DNA from: Crocinitomicaceae bacterium
GTDB taxonomy: Bacteria; Bacteroidota; Bacteroidia; Flavobacteriales_G; Salibacteraceae
Assembly: GCA_018623405.1 (NCBI GenBank)
Contig: JAAZVO010000015.1
Location: forward strand, 1 to 19,399
Reading direction: 5' to 3'
Length of the DNA stretch: 19,399 bases
The position numbers and the translations under genes are program-made. Below the pieces are notes generated by a model. That model worked only from the letters and a program-made list of their open reading frames with translations, was not told where the DNA came from and did no database searches. Shown here piece after piece: positions 7,296-15,979 of this stretch. The number at the start of each line of letters is the position of its first letter. Position 1 is the stretch's first letter.

Positions 7296-8174
7296 TTACC
7301 AACACTGGATATTAAAAACAATATCGTCTTGTGTTCTTCTGGTAGCAATACCATCTTTTCTTACCACTGTAAATACCAATCTAGATAAGGCAGTTCCTGT
7401 GCCGGCAACTCCAAAAAAGTCTTCTGGTGTAATGATCCTTCTCCAAACACCATCGCCTTTATACTCCATTTTTAATTCTGGAGTGTTTTTTACGTTAAAG
7501 AAAGAAGCAATTTGAATATCAGGTGTTGAGCCGATTTCACCTACCGTATCCCACGCCGCAGCATACATGTAAATATCATCAGGTCCCGCTCCAATCATAG
7601 CATCTTCAGTTTCGAAGTTGATATCATACTCAATTAAAATAATATCATCTTGAAAGCAAACTGAAGGAATTCCTTTAACAATAGAGCTTACAAAAGGAGC
7701 TTCTAAACCAAGGTTAAGGTCTTCTGATTTGATATCAGGATCACCATAACCGCCTCCATCTTGAGGTTTTACCAAAAGCTTAATGTCATCATCATACACT
7801 TTTTTGGCATCAACTTCATAAAACTCAGTAGGCACCATCGTATAAGAATATACTAAGTTTCCTAATGCATCTTCTTTGGTCATTTTTAATACTGGGTTAG
7901 AGTTTTTCCAAGCCGTAGAACCAATACCATTTGCTTTTGGTGTTCCTGCTCCATGCTCGTAGGGACTCCATGTCCATATATACATATCTTCTCCTGCGGT
8001 TGCAGCATCAACTAAGGCAACAGTATGGTCAAGGGTTTGGTCAAGTTTTTCCAAATCCACATAAATGGTTATTTCTTGATCCATTAAGGCGCCATCGGGC
8101 TCGAACCAAATTTTTTGAGCATAAGTAAGGTTTACCCCAAATATGATTACGAAAAGTATACTTGCTTTTTTCAT
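7296..8174 (-). CDS. Secreted protein of a SusCD operon, DUF4961-like or starch-binding-like (tentative)
   Basis: The product has 292 residues from the ATG at 8174. The signal peptide is MKKASILFVIIFGVNLTYAQ, with cleavage after AQ. There is no lipobox, no sorting domain and no catalytic motif I recognise. The mature protein starts KIWFEPDGALMDQEITIYVD, then a beta-rich region with aromatic stretches (MYIWTWSPYEHG, AYAAAW-like YMYAAAWD) and a C-terminal half of similar style ending NIQCW. The opening resembles the start of Bacteroidota glycan-binding modules of CBM26/DUF4961 type found next to SusD, but I give that from memory and it is not proven. Two Cys (in SVCFQDD and the final QCW) may pair. 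It follows the small lipoprotein gene by 4 nt and is the last gene before a terminator. A longer start at 8240 would overlap that gene and bury the signal peptide. Confidence 0.65.
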   Translation of the reverse strand: MKKASILFVIIFGVNLTYAQKIWFEPDGALMDQEITIYVDLEKLDQTLDHTVALVDAATAGEDMYIWTWSPYEHGAGTPKANGIGSTAWKNSNPVLKMTKEDALGNLVYSYTMVPTEFYEVDAKKVYDDDIKLLVKPQDGGGYGDPDIKSEDLNLGLEAPFVSSIVKGIPSVCFQDDIILIEYDINFETEDAMIGAGPDDIYMYAAAWDTVGEIGSTPDIQIASFFNVKNTPELKMEYKGDGVWRRIITPEDFFGVAGTGTALSRLVFTVVRKDGIATRRTQDDIVFNIQCW

Positions 8175-8178
8175 GATC

Positions 8179-8670
8179 TTAAGAATTTTGACGGTCAAAA
8201 GTGAATTTAATTGACATGTTAGCAGAACCTGAACCGGCACAACCTCTAAACACTTGAATAATCAATGTGTTATCTACCTCCCTTATTGGACCTAATAAAG
8301 TAGCAGTATATGGATCCGTTCCGTCTGAAGGGCTAAAGTTAATGGCGGTAGGAAATTCATTATCATCGAAAGACCAAGTTCCACCTGTGCCTAAGTATTT
8401 AGCTCCTAATGCACCCGTAACGGTGTAAGAAAAAGCATCGCTATCAAAATTAACTGAAAAAGCATCATTGGTTTCGGTGAAATAATCTGTTAAGTCTCCC
8501 TCATTTTTATTGGTGCTAACTTCATCTACAAAAACAACTTCTCCAACTTTCCAATCTCCACGAATACCTTCTAATTTGCTAGATGGGTCGCCAATTTCGT
8601 AATTTGATTGTGGTTTACAGCCCCATGCTGCCAAAACCAAAATGAATGATAAATATTTTAATGTTCTCAT
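8179..8670 (-). CDS. Small lipoprotein of a SusCD operon (DUF5004-like)
   Basis: The product has 163 residues. It starts MRTLKYLSFILVLAAWGC, a lipoprotein signal with Cys18 as acceptor, so the protein is probably anchored at the outer membrane. The mature part is a lipocalin-like run of strands: LEGIRGDWKVGEVVFVDE (split: LEGIRGDWKV, GEVVFVDE), FSVNFDSDAFSYTV, GGTWSFDDNEFP, and NTLIIQVFRGC near the end. The GxW opening and length match DUF5004 lipoproteins often encoded after susD in Bacteroidota; that assignment is from memory. An ATG two codons upstream (8676) is equally possible and is better spaced from GGAGG in the end of susD. The gene follows the susD stop by 4-10 nt and precedes the 292-aa gene by 4 nt. 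Likely role: a surface accessory glycan-binding protein; ligand unknown. Confidence 0.68.
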   Translation of the reverse strand: MRTLKYLSFILVLAAWGCKPQSNYEIGDPSSKLEGIRGDWKVGEVVFVDEVSTNKNEGDLTDYFTETNDAFSVNFDSDAFSYTVTGALGAKYLGTGGTWSFDDNEFPTAINFSPSDGTDPYTATLLGPIREVDNTLIIQVFRGCAGSGSANMSIKFTFDRQNS

Positions 8671-8680
8671 AATCATAAAA

Positions 8681-10051
8681 TTAACAACCTCCGGTTGGGT
8701 TAAGTTCAAATACTTCACTTTTTTCAGATATTGGGAATTGTAAAATCATTCCGTTGCAATCCCAAGGATTATCACGAACTTCAATTCCAAGCTCTTTTTC
8801 GATAGCCCCATATCTTTTCAATTGAAAAATTCTGTCGCCCTCACCAATAAACTCTTTTCTTCTTTCTAACCTCACGCGGTCTAGTAAAGCATCATAAGAA
8901 AATCCTGTTCCTACTACTCTATTTCCTGTTCCAAATGCTCTTTCAATTATTTGGTTCATATCAGAAACAATAGTGTTTACATCACCCTGAAGTTCAATCA
9001 TTGCTTCAGCTCTGGTAAGTAAAACTTCGGTTAAACTTAAATAAGGAATTTGAAAGAAATCTGCATCAAACTTGTTGATTTTAATTTGCTGATTTGTTTC
9101 GCCTAAAGCTACTGGCACAAACCAATTGCCTCTTGCGTCTAAAGTGTCATTGTAAATATTGTAAGCATCTAAACTAATGGTAAGTTGTGGGTTATCAGAG
9201 TTTGATGAGAATTGATCTCTAAAACCACCTGACCGGTTGTTACCATTTGTACTTTCAATGTAAAAAATAGCTTCAGGTGAAACTGTTGAAGTGTATCTGT
9301 TTACCGAAGGGTCAAGTGTAAATTTACCACTATTGATAATCTCATCGCATTTATCTATTGCATCTTGATATCTCCCCATGCCGAAATATATTCTAGCCAA
9401 TAATGCTTTTGCAGCCCACTTTGTAGCATATACACCACCATCATTCACATCAGGCAATTGGTCTTCGATATCGGTTAAATCTGTGATAACTTGATCGTAG
9501 GATTCTTGCACCGATGACCTTGGCAATGGCTCTCTAACTAATTCGGTAACCAATGCAATTCCATCATGCGAGTTGTCAGTTGTATAGCCATAAGGTTGAG
9601 CAAATAGTCTAGTTACTTCATAATGACATAAAGCCCTAAGGAATTTCCCTTCGTTTTCAAGCTTTGTAATTGTAGCATCGGTAACACCATCTACTTGGTC
9701 ATAATTTGCCAATAACGAGTTTATTCTAAAAATTGTAATATAAAACTCTCCATAAAAAGAACCTATTGAACCATTAAAAAACAACATGTTGTGGTTGTAA
9801 ACTTCAATAAAGTCTTCATTATTAAATGGTCTTGCCAAATTATCTGACAATAACTCTGCATAGTATTGCGACCTACCATTAATGGTATTGGCCATTACAT
9901 CGTAGCATGAATTCAAAACTAAAAGAAGGTCATCTTCTGTTTGAATAGCCTCTTCGGTAAGTAAATCCGATTTTGGTTCAAATTCTAACTTCTCGCAGCT
10001 GAAAGAAAATGAAACTACTAATGCGATATAAATCAAAAATTTCTTTTTCAT
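8681..10051 (-). CDS. SusD/RagB-family glycan- or nutrient-binding outer-membrane lipoprotein
   Basis: The product has 456 residues. Signal peptide MKKKFLIYIALVVSFSFSC makes Cys19 the lipid acceptor. The rest shows the SusD fold: an N-terminal TPR-like helical region (LTEEAIQTEDDLLLVLNSCYD, seen as LTEEAIQTEDDLL), the conserved LRALCHYEVTRLFAQPYG near residue 140-155 (the family's FLRAxxyyxlvrlfG motif), TKWAAKALLARIYFGMGRY, and the C-terminal RLERRKEFIGEGDRIFQLKR, close to the family's ERrxELafEGxRwfDLrR signature. SusD proteins sit on the SusC barrel at the cell surface and capture the ligand for import. A TTG start 3 codons upstream is possible but less likely. It is separated from susC by 12 nt, as is usual for these pairs. 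The ligand cannot be read from sequence. Confidence 0.93.
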   Translation of the reverse strand: MKKKFLIYIALVVSFSFSCEKLEFEPKSDLLTEEAIQTEDDLLLVLNSCYDVMANTINGRSQYYAELLSDNLARPFNNEDFIEVYNHNMLFFNGSIGSFYGEFYITIFRINSLLANYDQVDGVTDATITKLENEGKFLRALCHYEVTRLFAQPYGYTTDNSHDGIALVTELVREPLPRSSVQESYDQVITDLTDIEDQLPDVNDGGVYATKWAAKALLARIYFGMGRYQDAIDKCDEIINSGKFTLDPSVNRYTSTVSPEAIFYIESTNGNNRSGGFRDQFSSNSDNPQLTISLDAYNIYNDTLDARGNWFVPVALGETNQQIKINKFDADFFQIPYLSLTEVLLTRAEAMIELQGDVNTIVSDMNQIIERAFGTGNRVVGTGFSYDALLDRVRLERRKEFIGEGDRIFQLKRYGAIEKELGIEVRDNPWDCNGMILQFPISEKSEVFELNPTGGC

Positions 10052-10063
10052 GACTTTCAATTT

Positions 10064-13000
10064 TTAGAAGCTAAGGTTTAAGTGAATATTAAATGTTCTT
10101 TCTTGCGGAGGTGTTAGGTAGGTAATTCCAACACTCATGTTTCTATCCGCATTGTTTTCAAAATCCCTTGCAATTTCAGGATCTAAACCTGGGAACCTAG
10201 TCCATGTTAACAAGTTGGTTCCACTTACTGCAATTCTAGCTCTGGTAAAGAAAGAACCCATCAACTGAGACTCTTGGAAGGTGTAGCCTAAAGCCACTCT
10301 TCTTAACCTAACATAACTAGCATCGTGTAGCCATAAATCTGTATTAATCCAAGGAGTTGCTGAACCGTAAGTATCAGTATTTAAGGTTAAGCGTGGATAC
10401 CTTGCTAAATCACCGGGTTGTTGCCATCTGTCGAAAATTTCAGGCCTCATGTTCCAATCGGTAACTACACCTAATTGTCTTTTTGAAGATGAATCGTAGA
10501 TTTTACCACCAAAGCTGTAGTAAACCAACACACTTAAATCCCAAGCTTTATATTGGAAGGTGTTGGTTAAACCACCCACTACATCAGGTAAAACATCACC
10601 TACTGCTACCCTATTTGCAGGGTCCCAATCTTTTGTTTGGTTTCCATCTACATCTAAATAAATTGGACGACCATCAGCAGGGTCTACACCTACATACCTT
10701 ACTAAGAAGTTTGTACCAACAGGCGAACCAACCACAATTCTTGTATCGTTTGTTCCTCCAGATACGGCATCTTCTGAGTAATCACCAATAGAGGTAATTT
10801 CGTTATAGTTATTTGCGATATTGAAATCTGTGGTCCATTTAAATTCTCCAACAAGGTTTCTTGTTTTGATAGAAAACTCAACTCCCCTGTTTAAGATTTC
10901 TCCAACGTTATCCCAATAGCTTCCAAAACCATAAACTCTTGGTACCTGAAGGTTCATTAATACATTGGTTGAATACTTTCTATAAAAGGTGAACTCTCCG
11001 TGAATTCTATCTTCCAAAATTCCAAATTCTAAACCTGCATCAAATGTGTTTGAAGTTTCCCATTGTAAGTCAGGGTTATCGAGGTTAGTAGGATAAGTTA
11101 TATCAACTCCATTATATCCATCATCGGGATTTGAAACCTCAGTAGTTTGCCAGGTTTGCCTCCAAACATTATTTGGAATATTGGCATTACCGGTAATACC
11201 ATAACTTAACTTAGCTTTTAAGAAACTTAAAACTTCAAAATTTTTCATAAAGTCTTCTTCGGTAATTAACCAACCAATAGATGCTGAAGGGAAATATCCG
11301 TACCTTTTATTAGGACCAAATTTGGAGCTACCATCCATTCTAAAAGTACCCTGAGCAATGTATTTACCTTTATATACGTAATTGGCTCTTGCAAAAACAC
11401 TTCTAAAAGAATATTCTTCTAAGCCGGTAACTCCTCTTCTGTATTCAGTTGAATCTGTAGAGTAATCTTGATCTCTTCTATCTACAGATTGAAGGTATTG
11501 ATCATATCTCCACTTTCTATTAAAGTATTGGTATTCATAACCAACCATTCCTCCAACTTTATGATCTTCATTGATTACATCATTATATTGAATTACCGCG
11601 TTGTAGTTGTAGTTATTAATCCAAGTAGAGTTTCTATCTGCAAATCCTGGAGAATTATCGGCAGTGTTTAATTGTCCATCCTCGAATTTATCGTCTCTTA
11701 TATCTACATATTCGTAGTTACCAGTAGCTCTAACATTTAATTTATCGTTTATTCTGTAATCAGCAGAAATACCGTTTAATGATCTGTATTCTGTAGTAAC
11801 CCAATCTTTCAACTCTCTATCTCTAACAGGGTTGGTTAACTGAGTATATTCTCCGGCAGAATCAAAAATTGGATAAATTGGCAATGCAGTTGACATTGCT
11901 GCACCTAAACCTCCACTCCAAGCTGCATCAACACGATCGTTTACTGCTCTTGTGAAGTTTGTGTTTACCCCGAATTTTAAATCATCGTTTACTTTATAGT
12001 CCACATTGGCTCTTGCGCTTGCTCTTTCGAAAGAGTTACCTATTAAATAACTTGAGTTATCCTCGTAAGAACCATTTATGTAATAGTTTAAATTTTTAAT
12101 AGCCCTAGAAGCAGAAAGAGAATAATTATGTTTTACTCCTAAACCGATGGCTTCATCAACCCAATCGGTATTGGTTTGCCTAGCATCTTCCCAAGAGATA
12201 TTACCCGGAAGCTTAGCCGGACCAACATTACCATCATTTTCCCATGCCTCTTGATACAGTTGTAAAAACTCATCTGAGTTGAGCATATCAGGCCTAGCGG
12301 TTGGAGTAGCTAAACCAACATTGGCATTGAAATCTACTTTTAGTTTTTCAGATTTTCCTCTTTTTGTAGAAATTAAGATAACACCGTTTGCACCTCTAGA
12401 ACCATATATACCGGTTGAGGCAGCATCTTTTAATATTTCAATAGACTCAATGTCATTCGGATTTAAAAACGACAAAGGGTTTGAGTTCATACCACCTTCA
12501 TTTCCATTTAAAAATCCATCTTGAGAAATTGGAATTCCATCTACTACATATAATGGGTCGCCACCTGCAGATATAGAGGCAATACCCCTTACCCTTACCA
12601 CAGAGCTTGAACCTGCCAAACCAGAACCTGTAGTAACTTGTACCCCGGCAGCCTGGCCTTGTAATGCAGCATTAAATGAAGGTACGGGCAATTCTTGAAC
12701 TACCGATCCATTTATTTTTGAGATGGTTCCGGTAACCTCACGTTGCCTTTGTACGCCATAACCTACCACTACTACTTCATCAAGCAACTCGGCATCTTCG
12801 CTTAAAGTTAGAGCACCAATGTTTAAATCTTGACCTGCGTTTACAGTAACAGCTTTGGTGAGTGTTTTGAAGCCTAAGAATTTGGCAACCAAAATATACT
12901 CACCCGGTTTAACGGGAGTTATTTTAAAGTTACCATCCATATCAGTGGTTGCACCTGTTGTGGTACCCTCTAAAATTACAGAGGCTCCAGGCAAGCCCAA

Positions 13001-13096
13001 CCCTGTTTGATCTAAAACTTTCCCTGAAATTGATTGTGCGATGGTTATTGCCGGTAACAGAAAAACCACCATAATCAGAACATAGATTTTTTTCAT
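10064..13096 (-). CDS. SusC/RagA-family TonB-linked outer-membrane receptor
   Basis: The product has 1010 residues. The signal peptide ends at ITIAQ (residue 21). An N-terminal carboxypeptidase-regulatory-like domain follows (about 22-100: SGKVLDQTGLGLPGASV, TTDMDGNFKI). The TonB-box-like DEVVVVGYG is at 106-114. The plug domain (about 115-247) carries LYVVDGIPI (182-190) and the SusC signature SIEILKDAASTGIYGSRG (218-235) with GANGVILISTKRG. The remaining ~760 residues form the barrel, ending in aromatic LNLSF as outer-membrane barrels do. It imports the SusD-captured ligand using energy from TonB/ExbBD. No anti-sigma-binding (STN) extension is present before the regulatory-like domain, so it is not an obvious ECF-sigma/anti-sigma transducer. 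A leader of about 105 nt separates the predicted promoter, with its palindromic operator, from the ATG. Confidence 0.96.
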   Translation of the reverse strand: MKKIYVLIMVVFLLPAITIAQSISGKVLDQTGLGLPGASVILEGTTTGATTDMDGNFKITPVKPGEYILVAKFLGFKTLTKAVTVNAGQDLNIGALTLSEDAELLDEVVVVGYGVQRQREVTGTISKINGSVVQELPVPSFNAALQGQAAGVQVTTGSGLAGSSSVVRVRGIASISAGGDPLYVVDGIPISQDGFLNGNEGGMNSNPLSFLNPNDIESIEILKDAASTGIYGSRGANGVILISTKRGKSEKLKVDFNANVGLATPTARPDMLNSDEFLQLYQEAWENDGNVGPAKLPGNISWEDARQTNTDWVDEAIGLGVKHNYSLSASRAIKNLNYYINGSYEDNSSYLIGNSFERASARANVDYKVNDDLKFGVNTNFTRAVNDRVDAAWSGGLGAAMSTALPIYPIFDSAGEYTQLTNPVRDRELKDWVTTEYRSLNGISADYRINDKLNVRATGNYEYVDIRDDKFEDGQLNTADNSPGFADRNSTWINNYNYNAVIQYNDVINEDHKVGGMVGYEYQYFNRKWRYDQYLQSVDRRDQDYSTDSTEYRRGVTGLEEYSFRSVFARANYVYKGKYIAQGTFRMDGSSKFGPNKRYGYFPSASIGWLITEEDFMKNFEVLSFLKAKLSYGITGNANIPNNVWRQTWQTTEVSNPDDGYNGVDITYPTNLDNPDLQWETSNTFDAGLEFGILEDRIHGEFTFYRKYSTNVLMNLQVPRVYGFGSYWDNVGEILNRGVEFSIKTRNLVGEFKWTTDFNIANNYNEITSIGDYSEDAVSGGTNDTRIVVGSPVGTNFLVRYVGVDPADGRPIYLDVDGNQTKDWDPANRVAVGDVLPDVVGGLTNTFQYKAWDLSVLVYYSFGGKIYDSSSKRQLGVVTDWNMRPEIFDRWQQPGDLARYPRLTLNTDTYGSATPWINTDLWLHDASYVRLRRVALGYTFQESQLMGSFFTRARIAVSGTNLLTWTRFPGLDPEIARDFENNADRNMSVGITYLTPPQERTFNIHLNLSF

Positions 13097-13207
13097 GCGG
13101 GGTCTATTTGGATTAAAATTTTGTTAAAATTATGTGATTCTGGTAATACTAGCAACAAAAATTAAAGATGATTTTTCTCATAGTTTCTTTCTGAAAGTGA
13201 GCAATTG

Positions 13208-13243
13208 CAAACATAGTGTAATTTTTACACTAAATACCCTCAA
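13208..13243 (-). promoter_or_regulatory. Predicted susC operon promoter
   Basis: On the minus strand, TATGTTTG (13215-13208) matches the Bacteroidota -7 consensus TAnnTTTG exactly. A TTTTG run upstream (near 13245-13241) could be the -33 element, but its spacing of about 25 nt is longer than the usual ~19-21. A palindrome fills the space between them, so activation or repression by a bound regulator is plausible. Transcription would start near 13201. Confidence 0.5.
13214..13232. promoter_or_regulatory. Palindromic operator at the susC promoter
   Basis: TAGTGTAA, spacer TTT, TTACACTA: a perfect 8-bp inverted repeat abutting the predicted -7 element of susC. The 17-bp core AGTGTAATTTTTACACT occurs again with one change at 15963-15979, before the nine-repeat gene. 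It is too short, and lacks a T tract placed for termination, so an operator is the better reading. The binding protein is unknown; no regulator gene lies in the window. Confidence 0.68.
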
Positions 13244-13248
13244 AACAA

Positions 13249-13285
13249 AAAACTCTTATTTAGACAAATTCTAAATAAGAGTTTT
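13249..13285 (-). terminator. Intrinsic terminator of the 854-aa T9SS protein gene
   Basis: AAAACTCTTATTTAGA and TCTAAATAAGAGTTTT are perfect 16-bp arms with a 5-nt loop. On the minus strand the stem runs into a T-rich tract (TTTTTTGTTTTG). It begins about 22 nt after the stop at 13308 and insulates this gene from the susC promoter just downstream. Confidence 0.82.
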
Positions 13286-13307
13286 GTTAAAAAATGCGAA
13301 TATCGAT

Positions 13308-15872
13308 TTACCTTGAAATCATTAAAGGAATAAACTTACTGTTATAGTTGTCCATTACTTCTATAAAATAAATTCCCTTAGGTTGAGAGGTTAAATCTAA
13401 TTGAGTTTGAAGTTGACCTCCAATTTGAATTTGCTCAACAATTACTCCCATCGAATTTCTCACCCTAATAGTTTTGCTTGCTATTTCGCTAAACTGAAGA
13501 TTAAACACCCCTTTAGTTGGGTTTGGAAAAACCTTAACCTGATTATACTCTTTTTCTTGCTCATACTTAACCACATTAGTGTAGGTAAATGAACCATCAA
13601 GGTCAACTTGCTTTAATCTGTAATAGATAAAATCATTTATTGAGGAATACTCATCCACAAATCTGTAAATTCTTTCTTGGTTACTATTTCCGGCAGCAGA
13701 TTCTTTATGGATAGCTTTCCATTCTTTGGCGTCTATTGATGTTTGAACCTCAAAATGGGCTGAATTAATTTCTGAAAGCGTTACCCATTCTAATGATGGT
13801 AGATTGCCTTTTTCAACCACATGAAACGACTGAAGTTCTACAGGTAAAGGAGACCCAGCCGAACCTACACCAAAAGGTGAAAAAGAAGATAAGTTACTTA
13901 GGGTAATTGTTCTAGGGTCAGAATGAGATACATCTACGGTTGCTCCAGGCTTCCATCCTTCTGAAGACCAACCGGGAGCTTGATGATAGTGAGATATAAA
14001 ACAAGCAGTTGGGTCAAATCCTGTTAATTCATCTGAAGAACTCCATTGCACGGTGATGGTTGCATCAGATCCGCCAGGTGTTGCCTCAGAAATATTCCAT
14101 GAACGACCTATAGCATTAGCAGTTTGAGCAGGTCCAGTGTTTCCATCTGCTAGAACTTGATCTTCTACAATTACCGTAAAATTATCTGTTGTACCTGTAT
14201 TTGAAATGGTTAAAGGGTTGTAGGAACTATTTCCAACTGGGAAGATAACTGCAGAACCGCCAACCGCTTGAACCAAGCCATGCGTGCCAGAAGTTTTAAC
14301 ATAACTCGATGAACTACCACCTGTAATTGAGCCTCCCGAACTTACTGTGATGCTACCACCTTGCAAATCAATAACCCCATTTGCCAAATTAAAATTAACA
14401 CCAACAGTAAGGCTTGCATTTAAAATAATTCCAGCAGCATTATTCACTTCAAAATAATCTACATTGAGAGGTGAGCTTAATGTTTGTTGACCGCTGCCAT
14501 TAAATTTTATTAGTCTTGTGTTATGGTTGAGTGTTCCTGAGTTTGATAAATTCCCACCTATGAATAAATCTCCACCTGCTGCGGTAGAAAGGGTTAAGGT
14601 TCCTGAATTGGTAATATTCCCTAGAACTGTAAGAGAAGCGCCCATGCTACCCATAGATAATGATGAACCGGAATTTATTGTTAAGATACCGGCAATTTGT
14701 CTTGCGACTGAGCCACCACTTGATAAATCTAAAGTTGTATTGTTCGAAATATCGACATTATTGGGGTAACCGGCTCCGGTTGTGGAACTCCATTCTGAAG
14801 CCCTCCCATAAGTTGCTCCTGAGTTGTAAATAAGCGTTGAGGAACTTCCGTAGGTAGGAGCTATATCTGTGTAACCGCCAGAGTTTATTTGTAACCCTCC
14901 ATTTATAGTAAGATTACCTGGACCTGTAATTCCACCTGATATGGTTAAGGTTTGACCTGAATTCACCGTCAAGGTTTGTCCGGAATTAATTATTACACTT
15001 GAAGCATTGTAGTCTGTGTTTAAGCTTAAATTATTCTCGATAGTTAAGGGTTGCCCTGATGGGGGAACCTCGCCTGCATCCCAAGCACTGGCATTGTTGA
15101 AATTTGAGGATATCCCTGAAGTTGTCCAAGAAGATTGAACTGTGTATGAATAATTTGAACCGCTATTATTTGCCAGATCTAAGGTTATTAAATCATGATT
15201 TGAACTAGAATTTGCTGAAACTGTTGTAGTGTATACATAAAAGGCAACGGATTTTCCTGCTGTATTAAAAGAGCCAGGAATTATTGCCGTACCGCTACTT
15301 GCTGTAGAACTACTAAAACTAACCTGTGCTACTTGAGACGAAGAAAAACCATTGTCTGAATATCTAACAAAGGCTATTTCTTGAGAAGATTTATTTCCTG
15401 ATAACGTTATTGTTAAATCAAGGTCTTGTTCCGGATAAACTATTGGAGAACTAGGTGAAACAGGGGTTGTGCCATCAAACCCGATTGGTGAATTATCAGT
15501 TTCCATGATTATGGCCTGCCGATTGGAATAACCTGCACCATCTATCTGAAGGGTGTAAAATTTATTTGCAACAGTCCCCGAATTTAAAACTCCGTCAGCT
15601 CCATTATAAGAACCTCCACCCCAAAAAGCAGTAAAAACTTGATTATACGGAGTAGAAGTATTTGACCATTTATTCCAGTACCCATCAGCTTCAATTAAAT
15701 AATATGTGGAAGACCCGGATGCTTGTGTTGTATTAGAAATTATACCATTAACCGGTGAGTTTACTGTCATTGTGACATTTCCTTGGCCAAACCTATCCCA
15801 ATTGTAAGTCTGTGACCAACCCTCAAATCCAATTAAACATAGCAATATCAGCGGTAAAAAAATCTTTTTCAT
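13308..15872 (-). CDS. T9SS-secreted, beta-rich surface protein with repetitive core
   Basis: The product has 854 residues from the ATG at 15872 (signal peptide MKKIFLPLILLCLIGFEGWS then Q; an upstream ATG at 15947 would bury it). Residues ~22-245 form a Trp/Tyr-rich beta domain (YYLIEADGYWNKWSN, FTAFWGGGSYNGADG) and a module with DLDLTITLSGN and VAFYVYTTTV. Residues ~275-530 are a Ser/Gly/Asn-rich run with recurring LTINSG, LTVNSGQTL and LTISGG units, typical of a parallel beta-helix or adhesin core. Residues ~675-770 (PLPVELQSFHVVEKG to YYRLKQVDLDG) are the fibronectin/Ig-like segment common before sorting domains. Residues ~778-854 are the type A T9SS sorting domain (VKVFPNPTKGVF, PKGIYFIEV, final MISR). 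It is exported across the outer membrane by T9SS. No catalytic motif is seen; likely an adhesin or glycan-binding partner of the divergent nine-repeat protein. Confidence 0.82.
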   Translation of the reverse strand: MKKIFLPLILLCLIGFEGWSQTYNWDRFGQGNVTMTVNSPVNGIISNTTQASGSSTYYLIEADGYWNKWSNTSTPYNQVFTAFWGGGSYNGADGVLNSGTVANKFYTLQIDGAGYSNRQAIIMETDNSPIGFDGTTPVSPSSPIVYPEQDLDLTITLSGNKSSQEIAFVRYSDNGFSSSQVAQVSFSSSTASSGTAIIPGSFNTAGKSVAFYVYTTTVSANSSSNHDLITLDLANNSGSNYSYTVQSSWTTSGISSNFNNASAWDAGEVPPSGQPLTIENNLSLNTDYNASSVIINSGQTLTVNSGQTLTISGGITGPGNLTINGGLQINSGGYTDIAPTYGSSSTLIYNSGATYGRASEWSSTTGAGYPNNVDISNNTTLDLSSGGSVARQIAGILTINSGSSLSMGSMGASLTVLGNITNSGTLTLSTAAGGDLFIGGNLSNSGTLNHNTRLIKFNGSGQQTLSSPLNVDYFEVNNAAGIILNASLTVGVNFNLANGVIDLQGGSITVSSGGSITGGSSSSYVKTSGTHGLVQAVGGSAVIFPVGNSSYNPLTISNTGTTDNFTVIVEDQVLADGNTGPAQTANAIGRSWNISEATPGGSDATITVQWSSSDELTGFDPTACFISHYHQAPGWSSEGWKPGATVDVSHSDPRTITLSNLSSFSPFGVGSAGSPLPVELQSFHVVEKGNLPSLEWVTLSEINSAHFEVQTSIDAKEWKAIHKESAAGNSNQERIYRFVDEYSSINDFIYYRLKQVDLDGSFTYTNVVKYEQEKEYNQVKVFPNPTKGVFNLQFSEIASKTIRVRNSMGVIVEQIQIGGQLQTQLDLTSQPKGIYFIEVMDNYNSKFIPLMISR

Positions 15873-15962
15873 TCCAGAATTATTTAGACAGCCTAAAATT
15901 AACAATAATGTAAAAATTACCAAAATGTTATTTTTACTGATATTCACAGTAAAATCAATTAA

Positions 15963-15979
15963 AGTGTAATTTTGACACT
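15963..15979. promoter_or_regulatory. Palindromic operator before the nine-repeat gene
   Basis: AGTGTAATTTTGACACT is an imperfect inverted repeat differing at one position from the perfect palindrome at the susC promoter (13215-13231). It overlaps the predicted -7 element of the nine-repeat gene, so a bound protein would block the polymerase directly. Confidence 0.65.
15967..15974 (+). promoter_or_regulatory. Predicted -7 element of the nine-repeat gene
   Basis: TAATTTTG matches TAnnTTTG exactly and lies 22 nt before the ATG at 15997, giving a short leader. No well-spaced TTG is visible at -33. It is contained within the operator. Confidence 0.5.

Noticed and set aside
13149..13181. Ten-residue upstream ORF (MRKIIFNFCC) in the susC leader
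   Set aside because: It has no attenuator hairpin after it and no clear ribosome binding site; an ORF this short is expected by chance in a ~105-nt leader.
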